Origin: Hirundichthys speculiger
Lineage: Eukaryota > Chordata > Actinopteri > Beloniformes > Exocoetidae
DNA length: 64,000 nucleotides
NCBI GenBank assembly: GCA_018398805.1
Contig: JAGFBZ010002335.1
Span: 1-64,000, forward strand
Direction: 5' to 3'
Part shown: piece by piece, positions 1 through 10,670 of the stretch
Position numbering within the stretch: position 1 is the first letter of the stretch
Layout: every line of letters begins with the position of its first letter
Position numbers and translations under genes: made by a program
The notes under the pieces: model-generated
Database searches by the model: none
The model's input: only the letters and a program-made list of their open reading frames with translations
What the model was told of the DNA's origin: nothing

Positions 1-9
1 GCCTGCTGA

Positions 10-743
10 ATCGGATGCACCAGTCAGCTTCGTCAAGCGCGCATTCACCTGCTGGATGATGTTGTCAAGTGCCGTTTACCCAAAGCAGCACCTGCAAGAT
101 GGAGTTATAACTCTAGGCTGCTGCAGCCAATAAGCATGCACCAAAATGATCTGTGCACGTTATTTCATGTTATTATGGAAAATCCCTACAGCTGGAATAA
201 TGACACGCAGATGATGGCAGCAGGATACGATCGGTGCCTGTCAAAAGCATCAACCTGCTTTCTCCTTATGGCATATGAGGACATTTTCAATGTATCCAAG
301 CACATTTTAGAGTGCTGCAAAACAAGGTGATGGACATTGAATATGGTCGTGCACGCATCCGCGACACCGTTGCAGCTCTCGAGCGCATGGCACTGATGTT
401 GGACAGTTTCTGTGACCGATTTGAGCAGAAATGCAGCGCACTGGGCCTGACAGAGAGTGGAGACAGACGGTCGATTAGATGTGAATGAAAACGAGTGTTC
501 TGTAAAATTCTGGGAAACATAAGCTGTCAAATGAAGGCCAGGTTTTATCATTTTGGTGAGCTGGCTTTCCTTGGTTTGGTGGACTGCGCAAAATTCAGTG
601 AAATGTCACAAAATTTTGATGACGCAAAACTGCAGAGCCTGTCAAAATACGCTAAATTCTTTGACTTTGTGAAGCTAAAGACAGATCTCGTTGGATTGTA
701 TAGCTCACAACCAGTTATGGCTCATAAAGGGATGAATGTTTAA
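10..743 (+). pseudogene. hAT-type transposase relic (ZMYM1/DUF4371-like), C-terminal part, broken
   Basis: An open frame runs from 10 to about 315 (including the stretch MENPYSWNNDTQ). The similarity then jumps to another frame at about 318 (VLQNKVMDIEYGRAR and onward) and continues past an in-frame TGA at 486-488 to a stop at 741-743, with LSKYAKFFDFVKLKTDLVGL near the end. The peptide style matches the TTF-type or MYM-type zinc-finger proteins derived from hAT transposons that are abundant in fish. The copy therefore has at least one frameshift (about 315-320) and one nonsense codon. It lacks the N-terminal DNA-binding part, which would lie before the window, and I see no clear C-terminal dimerisation block. 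Family assignment is from remembered family resemblance, not from a search. I regard it as a dead transposon copy. Confidence 0.6.
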
Positions 744-2009
744 ATATTAAGTATTAAAGATTAAGTAGTTAAACCCGCAGTGGCCCAGGTACCAAATACA
801 CGACCCGCCACTGAATAATACTGTAATAAACATTAAACCAGCGAGAATTTATAGTAAATTTTAAAGATATTATCTGTTTCCTTCCACCTTTTTTCTCCCT
901 TGTTTCCAATGCCTTTTTTTTTATTTATTTTTTTTTTTACATTTTTGAGGTGCTGCAGCCCCACAAACAGAGCGGGCTGCAGCACCTCTACTTCCTGCGG
1001 TACAGGTAATAACTGCTCACCTTGGATTAAGTTGACAATAAATGTAGTGAAGTTACTAGGATGGGATTTTTGTTTTTTGTTGTTGTTTCAAAGATTTCAA
1101 ATGTACCCGAGTCATGATAGTGCGTTGAAACAATAGTTGTAAGCTGGTGTCAACCAAACTCAATAAAATAACAGTTAAAAATAAAAAAGTCTTACAATAT
1201 AATAGAACTTATTTTTTCTGCTCACAACAATACATGTATTTAAGCACTGGCTAAAGGTCCTCTTAATTGCTTTTTAGAGTGTACCACTTAAAACTGGTTG
1301 CAGTTCTAGTCAGAAAAGAGGACGGAAAAGAGCCTTTTAGGTCCTGACGCCCCAGTCAGCGAAAGTCCAGATCTCCACCAACAAGAACTCCTTAATTCAG
1401 ACGCCAGTCCGACAAAAAGAGATTTCCAGGGACAATCCACTCATGAAAAATCAATTAAGGACTCTTCCAAGCTAAATTAATGTACAGAGCCCTGCATGCC
1501 TAATGCATTAACAGCAAAAAACTGAACTCTTCTGAACATTGCCTGAACTCTACTCAAAATCATTTTTAAGAACATAAAATTTAAAAAGAATCTTAACCAC
1601 TGAGTGAACACAGCATAATTGAAATATAATTCATAATTTGAACACAGCATAATTCAGCAAAATGTCTCAGCAGAATGTATTTAAAATGTAAAACATGGCA
1701 ACCACAGCAAAAGGAGAAACATGACACTAAGTACGAGAATGGAAAATACACTAAAACTGGCAAAATGCTAAGAAAAAGAACTCCAAAAATGTACTAAAGT
1801 AAAGCATAACATTTAAAAACATAAAGATTTTCTAAAAGCAGAAGTCAAAGCGTAAATCTTCAGAAAGAGTTGAACATTTTGAAAGCGGAACTGTTCAACA
1901 CCTTAAAGGCATAAGTTTATGTATTATTGGTTCAATATAGTGTATGTTTTTTTTCATGCTGACCGCTGTCTTTGAATGTGGCATGAAAGGCTGGTTAACA
2001 GTGACAAAC
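744..2009. other. AT-rich non-coding stretch, no gene seen
   Basis: No convincing exon or RNA gene. It contains poly-T runs (about 914-940), two short near-identical CTGCAG-containing segments around 950-990, and diffuse A-rich sequence. Short ORFs here lack any recognisable motif. Confidence 0.5.
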
Positions 2010-2640
2010 ACGTATTTTGATGTATGCGATTATCAGTCACATTCTTATAATATATTAAATACTGTGGCTGATGAACATTCAGAAAGGGGCGGAGCTTCAG
2101 GGGAGCCAGTCACATGTGCGGCTCCTCCAGCGTGTGTATGTGTGTCTGTGAGATTAGGAGAGAAAGAGCCAGCGACCCCCTAATTACACTGTCTCCAGTC
2201 AGTCCAAACCTGGATTTTTGTGTCCAAACAAACAGCTGTAATTCAAAAGCTGAATAAGTTTTTCAAAAAATTCTTGAACCGTGAGCGCCACAAGGCTTTC
2301 AGGATTCTAGTGATATATTTTTTGTCTGGCAAATATCTACCGTTTTTAAATTACGGCAGTGTAAAAACATTAAACTTTTTCAATCAATTTGAAAGAAGAG
2401 GTCGGATTTTACATTACAAAGTATAGGAAAAATAGGAGACTTTCTGTCATTTGGAGGCCTCTAGCAGGAAAAGTTGAAGTCTCTCATTTTCAAGGGTTAC
2501 ATTGTGTGAAAGAGGACAAAAATACCTACGTTTTGATGTATAAATTATGTATGTGGGGTGAAAGGTCTGGCTGCAAGAGCAGGTTGTTTAGAAAAAAAAA
2601 GTTTTAATTTTGAAAGGGCTCTCACTCTAGCAGAATGTTT
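2010..2640 (+). repeat. Divergent head copy of the 2-kb tandem unit
   Basis: From about 2030 the sequence matches the first part of the downstream units: the GGGGCGGAGCTTCAGG segment at about 2086, the GTGTGTATGTGTGTCTGTGAG segment at about 2133, and AAATTCTTGAACCGTGAGCG at about 2269. It has many more substitutions than the units after 3350 have among themselves. It is probably an older or separately diverged member at the array edge. It has no hairpin block of its own. Confidence 0.7.
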
Positions 2641-2774
2641 ACAAACATTCCGTCACTCTAAAGATCTGAAAAAATGAAAAAATGGTAAAACTTAAACGGC
2701 CATAATTCAAAAACGGTAAAATATTTTTAAAAACTGAGTCATATGAGAATAGTCCAATCTTTTGTGAACATTTT

Positions 2775-3165
2775 AAAGTTTGAATGGTTTGAATCGGTGA
2801 AAGTATGCTGAAGTAGTAAGGTTTGAAAAAGCACAAAGTTTTTGCAAGATTTGAAGAACACCCCATTCATTTTCAATGGCACAAAAAAAAGTTTTAAAAG
2901 TTAAATATTTTAAAAAGTATAAATATTTGAAACACCAAAAGTCATAGGAGGAATCTCCTGAACAAGCTGAACATTTTGAAAGTTGAATGGTTGAAATCGG
3001 TGAAAGTATGAAGATTTTAACAAGGTTTGAAGATCTCCCCATTCATTTTCAATGGCACAAAAAAAGTTTTAAAAGTTAAATATTTTAAAAAGTATAAATA
3101 TTTGAAACACCAAAAGTCATAGCAGAATTCCTGAACAAGCTGAACATTTTGAAAGTTGTTGAAGG
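2775..3165 (+). repeat. Direct duplication of a ~200-bp AT-rich segment
   Basis: Two tandem copies share the GTGAAAGTATG start, a CCATTCATTTTCAATGG inverted motif (about 2864 and 3038), the AAAAGTATAAATATTTGAAAC stretch, and the CTGAACAAGCTGAACATTTTG end. The second copy has an internal deletion near its start. There is no coding content. Confidence 0.75.
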
Positions 3166-3234
3166 AAAAGGACTTAAAAAAAGAAATCAGGAAAACAATA
3201 GGTGTGAATGCCTTTTGATTTCAAAAGTTTGATT

Positions 3235-3296
3235 AAAATGGCCCTCTGCTTCGCAGAGGGCCATTTTACCCTCTGCTTCGCAGAGGGCCATTTTAC
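3235..3296. repeat. Hairpin pair, GGCCCTCTGC-TTC-GCAGAGGGCC type
   Basis: Two adjacent copies of the array's commonest palindrome. Arms such as AAAATGGCCCTCTGC face GCAGAGGGCCATTTT across a three-base TTC loop. The second copy shares its left side with the end of the first. The same hairpin recurs about every 1.7-2 kb in the units downstream. Confidence 0.9.
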
Positions 3297-4789
3297 TGCA
3301 TAACAATATGTGCTGCCACATATTATAACAATAACATTTTATTTTTTGATGTGGAGCCACATCATATTGATAAGGAATGGGATGAACTAAAGCTCATATG
3401 TGAGTCAAGGCTGTGATCATTCTCATAATATATCATATACTGTGCCTGAAGAACAGGCAGAAAGGGGCGGGGCTTCAGGGGAGCCAGTCACATGTGCGGC
3501 TCCTCCTGCGTGTGTATGTGTGTCTGTGAGAGGGGGAGAGAGAAAAAAAAGGCAGCGACCTCCTAATTACACTGTGTCCAGTCAGTCCAAACCTGGATTT
3601 CTGTGTCCGAACAAACGGCTGTAATTCAAAGGCTGAATAAGTTTTTTGAAAAAATTCTTGAACCGTGAGCGCCACAAGGCTTTCAGCTACGCGGTGATAT
3701 ATATTTTTATTTCGTAAATGTTTTCCGTTTTTAAACTAGAGCAGTTTTAAAAAGTATAATTTTACCCTCTGGAGCAGTAGGCTGTTGATTCTGTCAAAGT
3801 CCGATTTTCCATGTCCCGAACAAACTGCTCTAATTCAAAAACCGAATGAGTTTTTGAAAAAATTCTTGAACCGTGAGCGCCACAAGGCTTTCAGCATTAC
3901 AGGGATATATTTCTTTTTTCTCAAATGTCTACGGTTTTTAAATGACGGCAGTGTAAAAAACATGAAACTTTTTCTTGTCAGACGAGACTTTTGAAAAATT
4001 TCCCCATAGAAATATATAGGAGCCGGGAAGGACCACCTTGAACTCTAGGTTGATTTGACGGAAAACTAAACACCACACAGACACAGAAGTCACATCATCT
4101 GAAAGAGGACAAAAATGCCTACGTTTTGATGTATAATTTATGTAGGTTGAGCAAAAGGAGTGGACGTGAAAAAGGAAAAGGCAGTTTTAATTTTTTTTTT
4201 CTTCTCTCCTCGGAGCTAGAGTGCGTGATGACATCACTAGAGTGAGGAGGGTTTTTTGAAGATCTTGTAAAAATCATAAAACGTAAATCGCGATTTCTCA
4301 AAGACCGTAAATCACAACAATACACGGCTTCAGTATGTCATAGGTCAAAGTCTTGTGACCCGTTTAAACTTCGAATGGTGTCTCTGTGATGAAATATGGC
4401 TGAGCTATAGAGCTCCAAAGAGGGCTGGGTTTGAGCTGATTTGAGCAGATTTGCTCGGAATCCGGCAAAATCCCATTCATTTCTATGGGACGAATTTTCG
4501 CCGTTTTTTGCGTCTAGCGTCGCCACGGTAACACTTTTGACGGAGAAAAGTAATAGCCCGCATCGCACGGTCGAGACCTACGTTTTGATATATTTCATGC
4601 ATGTGTGCACCTTACGGTTATGGCCCTATTAACGGACAAAATATGATGCGGAATAATAATAATAAGAAAAAAAGGGAAACCGATCCTGGATACTAATATT
4701 ACGCCTTCAAAAACGCGTTTTTTGTCGTTTTCTCAGTCGTTTTTTTTTTTTTTTTTGGATTTTTTTCTTCCATAGCGAGGGCGGTGTAA

Positions 4790-4824
4790 CCCAAGATGCC
4801 CCTGCTTCGCAGGGGCATCTTGGG
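4790..4824. repeat. Perfect hairpin, CCCAAGATGCCCCTGC arms, TTC loop
   Basis: Sixteen-base arms (CCCAAGATGCCCCTGC and its complement) flank the loop TTC. The same hairpin is seen at 5161-5195, 6789-6823 and 8535-8569. At 13708-13742 the arms are the same but the loop reads GAA. Confidence 0.95.
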
Positions 4825-4839
4825 TATTAAGACAGTTGG

Positions 4840-4876
4840 GTAAAATGGCCCTCTGCTTCGCAGAGGGCCATTTTAC
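4840..4876. repeat. Perfect hairpin, GTAAAATGGCCCTCTGC arms, TTC loop
   Basis: Seventeen-base arms (GTAAAATGGCCCTCTGC and its complement) with the three-base loop TTC. Further copies lie at 6839-6875, 8585-8621, 13758-13794 and 14162-14198, and variants at 5237-5272 (one G lost from an arm), 7000-7036 and about 12197-12233. Confidence 0.95.
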
Positions 4877-5065
4877 TGCATTACAATATGTGCATGCCAC
4901 TACTTTGGCATGCACATAACTAGAAAATTCCGGAGAAATTTTGATATGTGCATGCCCGCTTGCAGCACATTTATTGTCGCTCGCTGCTGCTTAATGCACG
5001 TCCGTCTTCAGAGCAGGGTCATGTTTGGACGTGTTACCCGTTACGCTCTTATAGACCAATAGACC

Positions 5066-5105
5066 AAGAATAGACCAAACACCAAATAGTGTTTGGTCTA
5101 TTCTT
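5066..5105. repeat. Perfect hairpin, AAGAATAGACCAAACAC arms
   Basis: Seventeen-base arms face each other across a six-base CAAATA loop. It is present only in the longer (about 2.0 kb) units, with a second copy at 13984-14023. It is followed by CTTTACATAGAATCGACAGCC in both places. Its presence or absence explains part of the length difference between units. Confidence 0.95.
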
Positions 5106-5160
5106 TACATAGAATCGACAGCCTTTTTTTTGGATTTTTTTCTTCCTTAGCATCTTAATA

Positions 5161-5216
5161 CCCAAGATGCCCCTGCTTCGCAGGGGCATCTTGGGTATCT
5201 TGGGTATCTTGGGTCT
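5161..5216. repeat. CCCAAGATGCCCC hairpin followed by ATCTTGGGT tandem tail
   Basis: A 35-base perfect hairpin (5161-5195) is followed by extra 9-base repeats of ATCTTGGGT derived from its right arm. At 14091-14141 a related tail has five copies, so the hairpin edge is a site of short tandem growth. Confidence 0.85.
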
Positions 5217-5353
5217 GTGGTGTGTTTTACACTTGAGTAAAATGGCCCTCTGCTTCGCAGAGGCCATTTTACCCCCTCTGCTTCGCAGAGGGCCATTTTA
5301 CTGCATAACAATATGTGCTGCCACATATTATAACAATAACATTTTATTTTTGA

Positions 5354-7089
5354 TGTGGAGCCACATCATATTGATAAGGAATGGGATGAACTAAAGCTCA
5401 TATGTGAGTCAAGGCTGTGATCATTCTCATAATATATCATATACTGTGCCTGAAGAACAGGCAGAAAGGGGCGGGGCTTCAGGGGAGCCAGTCACATGTG
5501 CGGCTCCTCCTGCGTGTGTATGTGTGTCTGTGAGAGGGGGAGAGAGAAAAAAAAAGGCAGCGACCCCCTAATTACACTGTGTCCAGTCAGTCCAAACCTG
5601 GATTTCTGTGTCCGAACAAACGGCTGTAATTCAAAGGCTGAATAAGTTTTTGAAAAAATTCTTGAACCGTGAGCGCCACAAGGCTTTCAGCTACGCGGTG
5701 ATATATATTTTATTTCGTAAATGTTTTCCGTTTTTAAACTAGAGCAGTTTTAAAAAGTATAATTTTACCCTCTGGAGCAGTAGGCTGTTGATTCTGTCAA
5801 AGTCCGATTTTCCATGTCCCGAACAAACTGCTCTAATTCAAAAACCGAATGAGTTTTTGAAAAAATTCTTGAACCGTGAGCGCCACAAGGCTTTCAGCAT
5901 TACAGGGATATATTTCTTTTTTCTCAAATGTCTACGGTTTTTAAATGACGGCAGTGTAAAAATATGAAACTTTTTCTTGTCAGACGAGACTTTTGAAAAA
6001 TTTCCCCATAGAAATATATAGGAGCCGGGAAGGATCACCTTGAACTCTAGGTTGATTTGACGGAAAACTAAACACCACACAGACACAGAAGTCACATCAT
6101 CTGAAAGAGGACAAAAATGCCTACGTTTTGATGTATAATTTATGTAGGTTGAGCAAAAGGAGTGGACGTGAAAAAGGAAAAGGCAGTTTTAATTTTTTTT
6201 TTCTTCTCTCCTCGGAGCTAGAGTGCGTGATGACATCACTAGAGTGAGGAGGGTTTTTTGAAGATCTTGTAAAAATCATAAAACGTAAATCGCGATTTCT
6301 CAAAGACCGTAAATCACAACAATACACGGCTTCAGTATGTCATAGGTCAAAGTCTTGTGACCCGTTTAAACTTCGAATGGTGTCTCTGTGATGAAATATG
6401 GCTGAGCTATAGAGCTCCAAAGAGGGCTGGGTTTGAGCTGATTTGAGCAGATTTGCTCGGAATCCGGCAAAATCCCATTCATTTCTATGGGACGAATTTT
6501 CGCCGTTTTTTGCGTCTAGCGTCGCCACGGTAACACTTTTGACGGAGAAAAGTAATAGCCCGCATCGCACGGTCGAGACCTACGTTTTGATATATTTCAT
6601 GCATGTGTGCACCTTACGGTTATGGCCCTATTAACGGACAAAATATGATGCGGAATAATAATAAGAAAAAAAGGGAAACCAATCCTGGATACTAATATTA
6701 CGCCTTCAAAAACGCGTTTTTTGTCGTTTTCTCAGTCGTTTTTTTTTTTTTTTTTGGATTTTTTTCTTCCATAGCGAGGGCGGTGTAACCCAAGATGCCC
6801 CTGCTTCGCAGGGGCATCTTGGGTATTAAGACAGTTGGGTAAAATGGCCCTCTGCTTCGCAGAGGGCCATTTTACTGCATTACAATATGTGCATGCCACT
6901 ACTTTGGCATGCACATAACTAGAAAATTCCGGAGAAATTTTGATATGTGCATGCCCGCTTGAATTCAACACTTTATTGTCTGTGTGTTTTCCACTTGAGT
7001 AAAATGGCCCTCTGCTTCGCAGAGGGCCATTTTACTGCATAACAATATGTGCTGCCACATATTATAACAATAACATTTTATTTTTTGAT
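5354..7089 (+). repeat. Long tandem unit 2 (about 1.74 kb)
   Basis: Nearly identical to unit 1 through the two AATTCTTGAACCGTGAGCGC blocks and the hairpins at 6789-6823 and 6839-6875. It lacks the AAGAATAGACC hairpin segment and instead jumps at about 6960 to a short GAATTCAACACTTTATTGTC junction. The near identity to unit 1 points to recent tandem duplication or homogenisation. Confidence 0.9.
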
Positions 7090-8918
7090 GTGGAGCCACA
7101 TCATATTGATAAGGAATGGGATGAACTAAAGCTCATATGTGAGTCAAGGCTGTGATCATTCTCATAATATATCATATACTGTGCCTGAAGAACAGGCAGA
7201 AAGGGGCGGGGCTTCAGGGGAGGCAGTCACATGTGCGGCTCCTCCTGCGTGTGTATGTGTGTCTGTGAGAGGGGGAGAGAGAAAAAAAAAAAAGGCAGCG
7301 ACCCCTAATTACACTGTGTCCAGTCAGTCCAAACCTGGATTTCTGTGTCCGAACAAACGGCTGTAATTCAAAGGCTGAATAAGTTTTTGAAAAAATTCTT
7401 GAACCGTGAGCGCCACAAGGCTTTCAGCTACGCGGTGATATATATTTTTATTTCGTAAATGTTTTCCGTTTTTAAACTAGAGCAGTTTTAAAAAGTATAA
7501 AATTTAGCCCTCTGGAGCAGTAGGCTGTTGATTCTGTCAAAGTCCGATTTTCCATGTCCCGAACAAACTGCTCTAATTCAAAAACCGAATGAGTTTTTGA
7601 AAAAATTCTTGAACCGTGAGCGCCACAAGGCTTTCAGCATTACAGGGATATATTTCTTTTTTCTCAAATGTCTACGGTTTTTAAATGACGGCAGTGTAAA
7701 AAACATGAAACTTTTTCCTTGTCAGACGAGACTTTTGAAAAATTTCCCCATAGAAATATATAGGAGCCGGGAAGGACCAACCTTGAACTCTAGGTTGATT
7801 TGACGGAAAACTAAACACCACACAGACACAGAAGTCACATCATCTGAAAGAGGACAAAAATGCCTACGTTTTGATGTATAATTTATGTAGGTTGAGCAAA
7901 AGGAGTGGACGTGAAAAAGGAAAAGGCAGTTTTAATTTTTTTTTTCTTCTCTCCTCGGAGCTAGAGTGCGTGATGACATCACTAGAGTGAGGAGGGTTTT
8001 TTGAAGATCTTGTAAAAATCATAAAACGTAAATCGCGATTTCTCAAAGACCGTAAATCACAACAATACACGGCTTCAGTATGTCATAGGTCAAAGTCTTG
8101 TGACCCGTTTAAACTTCGAATGGTGTCTCTGTGATGAAATATGGCTGAGCTATAGAGCTCCAAAGAGGGCTGGGTTTGAGCTGATTTGAGCAGATTTGCT
8201 CGGAATCCGGCAAAATCCCATTCATTTCTATGGGACGATTTTCGCCGTTTTTTGCGTCTAGCGTCGCCACGGTAACACTTTTGACGGAGAAAAGTAATAG
8301 CACCCATCGCACGGTCGAGACCTACGTTTTGATATATTTCATGCATGTGTGCACCTTACGGTTATGGCCCTATTAACGGACAAAATATGATGCGGAATAA
8401 TAAGAAAAAAAAAAGGGAAACCAATCCTGGATACTAATATTACGCCTTCAAAAACGCGTTTTTTGTCGTTTTCTCAGTCGTTTTTTTTTTTTTTTTTTTT
8501 TGGATTTTTTTCTTCCATAGCGAGGGCGGTGTAACCCAAGATGCCCCTGCTTCGCAGGGGCATCTTGGGTATTAAGACAGTTGGGTAAAATGGCCCTCTG
8601 CTTCGCAGAGGGCCATTTTACTGCATTACAATATGTGCATGCCACTACTTTGGCATGCACATAACTAGAAAATTTCGGAGAAATTTTGATATGTGCATGC
8701 CCGCTTGCAGCACATTTATTGTCGCTTGCTGCTGCTTAATGCACGTCCATCTTCAGAGCAGGGTCATGTTTGGACGTGTTACCTGTTACGCTCTTATAGA
8801 CCATTTTCCATGGGCCAACATCAGTGTGTGACCTCAGAAATGCACTTCTGGAAGAATGGTCAAAAATCCCCAATAAACACACTTCCTAGGAGTGTTGAAG
8901 CTGTTCATGCTGCAAAGG
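7090..8918 (+). repeat. Long tandem unit 3 (about 1.83 kb)
   Basis: Same order of blocks as units 1 and 2, with hairpins at 8535-8569 and 8585-8621. It ends with a segment (about 8800-8918, including TCAAAAATCCCCAATAAACA) not seen in units 1 or 2 but found again at 10555-10670. Confidence 0.9.
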
Positions 8919-10670
8919 GTGGAGCCACATCATATTGATTAGGAATGGGATGAACTAAAGCTCAAATTGCCCCCAAAGGTGAGGTCATCATAGGGAGGGT
9001 CATGATGTCAAGCCTACCCACCAGTAACCCACTAGGAAAATAGCATGTCTCTAGCCCACACAGAGGCTGTGAAATGGGATTCGTGGCAATGGCGTGATGG
9101 CGAAAACTCCGCCCCCAAAGGTCGAGGTCATCATAGGGAGGGTCAGTGATGTCCGAACCTACCCACCAGTAACCCACTAGAGAAAAGAGCATGTCTCTAG
9201 CCCACACAGAGGCTGAGAAATGGGATTCGTGGCGTGCGTGATGGCGAAACTTCCGCCCCAAAGGTCGAGGTCATCATAGGGAGGGTCAGTGATGTCAAAC
9301 CTACCCACCAGTAACCCACTAGAGAAAAGCATGTCTCTAGCCCAACAGAGGCTGAGAAATGGGATTCGTGGCATTCGTGATGTCGAAACTCCGCCCCCAA
9401 AGGTCGAGGTTTCATCATAGGGAGGGTCAGTGAAGTTAAGGCTACCCACTAGTAACCCACGAGAGAAATAGCATGTCTCTAGCCCAACAGAGGCTGAGAA
9501 ATGGGATTCGTGGCGTGCGTGATGGCGAAACTCCGCCCCCAAAGGTCGAGGTCATCATAGGGAGGGTCAGTGATGTCAAGGCTACCCACTAGTAACCCAC
9601 TAGAGAAAAAGCATGTCATCTAGCCCACACAGAGGCTGAGAAAATGGGATTCGTGGCGTGCGTGATGGCAAATGAAACTCCGCCCCAAAGGTCAAGTCAT
9701 CAAGGGAGGGTCAGTGGATGTCAAAGGCTTTTACCCATTTTTTGTTTTCTTCTCACTCGAGAAAATAGATGCGTCTATGACATCACTAGAGGTGAGGAGG
9801 GAGTTTTTTGAAGATCTTGAAAAAATCATAAAACGTAAATCGCGATTTCTCAAAGACCGTAAATCACAACAATACACACGGCTTCAGTATGTCATAGGTC
9901 CAAAGTCTTGTGACCCGTTTAAACTTCGAATGGTGTCTCTGTGATGAAATATGGCTGAGCTATAGAGCTCCAAAGAGGGCTGGGTTTGAAGCTGATTTTT
10001 TTAATCCGGTTTTTGGCGTCTAGCGTCGCCACGGTAACACTTTTGACGGAGAAAAGTAATAGCCCGCATCGCACGGTCGAGACCTACGTTTTGATATATT
10101 TCATGCATGTGTGCACCTTACGGTTATGCCCCCTATTAACGGACAAAAAATGATGCGGAATAATAAAAAAAAGGGAAACCGATCCTGGATACTAATATAC
10201 GCCTTCCGAAAACGCGTTTTTTGTCATTTTCTCAGTCGTTTTTTTTTTTTTTTTGGATTTTTTTTCTTCCATAGCGAGGGCGGTGTAACCCCCCAGATGC
10301 CCTCGCAGGGGCAACTTCCCAGAGGGCCATTTTATGCCCCCCCCAGGGCCATTTTGGGCCATTCTGCAGCATTGCAATATGTGCATGCCACTACTTGGCA
10401 TGCACATAACTAGAAAATTCCGGAGAAATTTTGATATGTGCATGCCCGCTTGCAGCACATTTATTGTCGCTCGCTGCTGCTTAATGCACGTCCGTCTTCA
10501 GAGCAGGGTCATGTTTGGACGTGTTACCTGTTACGCTCTTATAGACCAAACATTTCCATAGGGCCAACATCAGTGTGTTTGGTTACCTCAGAAATGCACT
10601 TCTGGAAGAATGGTCAAAAATCCCCAATAAACACACTTCCTAGAGTGTTGAAGCTTTCATGCTGCAAAGG
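8919..10670 (+). repeat. Mosaic unit: ~143-bp tandem block joined to the tail of the long unit
   Basis: After the usual GTGGAGCCACATCATATTGA start the unit switches to a different ~143-bp tandem repeat (to about 9735). It re-enters the long-unit sequence near the TGACATCACTAGAG block (about 9778). The remainder lacks the TCCCATTCATTTCTATGGGA hairpin, deleted between the GGGCTGGGTTTG and GGCGTCTAGCGTCG segments. Its terminal hairpin region has decayed to GCCCTCGCAGGGGCAACTT. Confidence 0.85.
8968..9735 (+). repeat. Tandem repeat, ~143-bp unit, about five copies
   Basis: Each copy has AAACTCCGCCCCCAAAGGTC, GTCATCATAGGGAGGGTCAG, CTACCCACCAGTAACCCACT, GCATGTCTCTAGCCCA and GAAATGGGATTCGTGGC in that order. 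Copies restart near 8982, 9125, 9269, 9408, 9550 and 9692. Scattered 1-3 base insertions and deletions differ between copies. Frames on the - strand are open by chance and repeat with the unit. I see no gene. Confidence 0.92.

Larger units (their letters stand above)
3351..5353 (+). repeat. Long tandem unit 1 (about 2.0 kb)
   Basis: It starts at GTGGAGCCACATCATATTGA and runs to the next such start. Order inside: CACATGTGCGGCTCC block, two copies of an AATTCTTGAACCGTGAGCGC block (about 3654 and 3861), the TGACATCACTAGAGTGAGGA block (about 4228), a TCCCATTCATTTCTATGGGA hairpin (4471-4490), then a cluster of perfect hairpins (4790-5301). The - strand ORFs of 68 and 76 codons here recur identically in other units, so they mark repeat copies and not genes. 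No transposase or reverse transcriptase frame is visible. Confidence 0.9.

Noticed and set aside
4840..4876. Bacterial-type intrinsic terminators (GC hairpin plus T-run)
   Set aside because: The hairpins look like terminators but lie in eukaryotic repeat DNA with no associated genes, so this reading is not meaningful.
8962..9542. Repeated - strand ORFs of 73-121 codons (GLLVGRF-like words)
   Set aside because: Products of the 143-bp tandem repeat, with indels between copies shifting frame freely.
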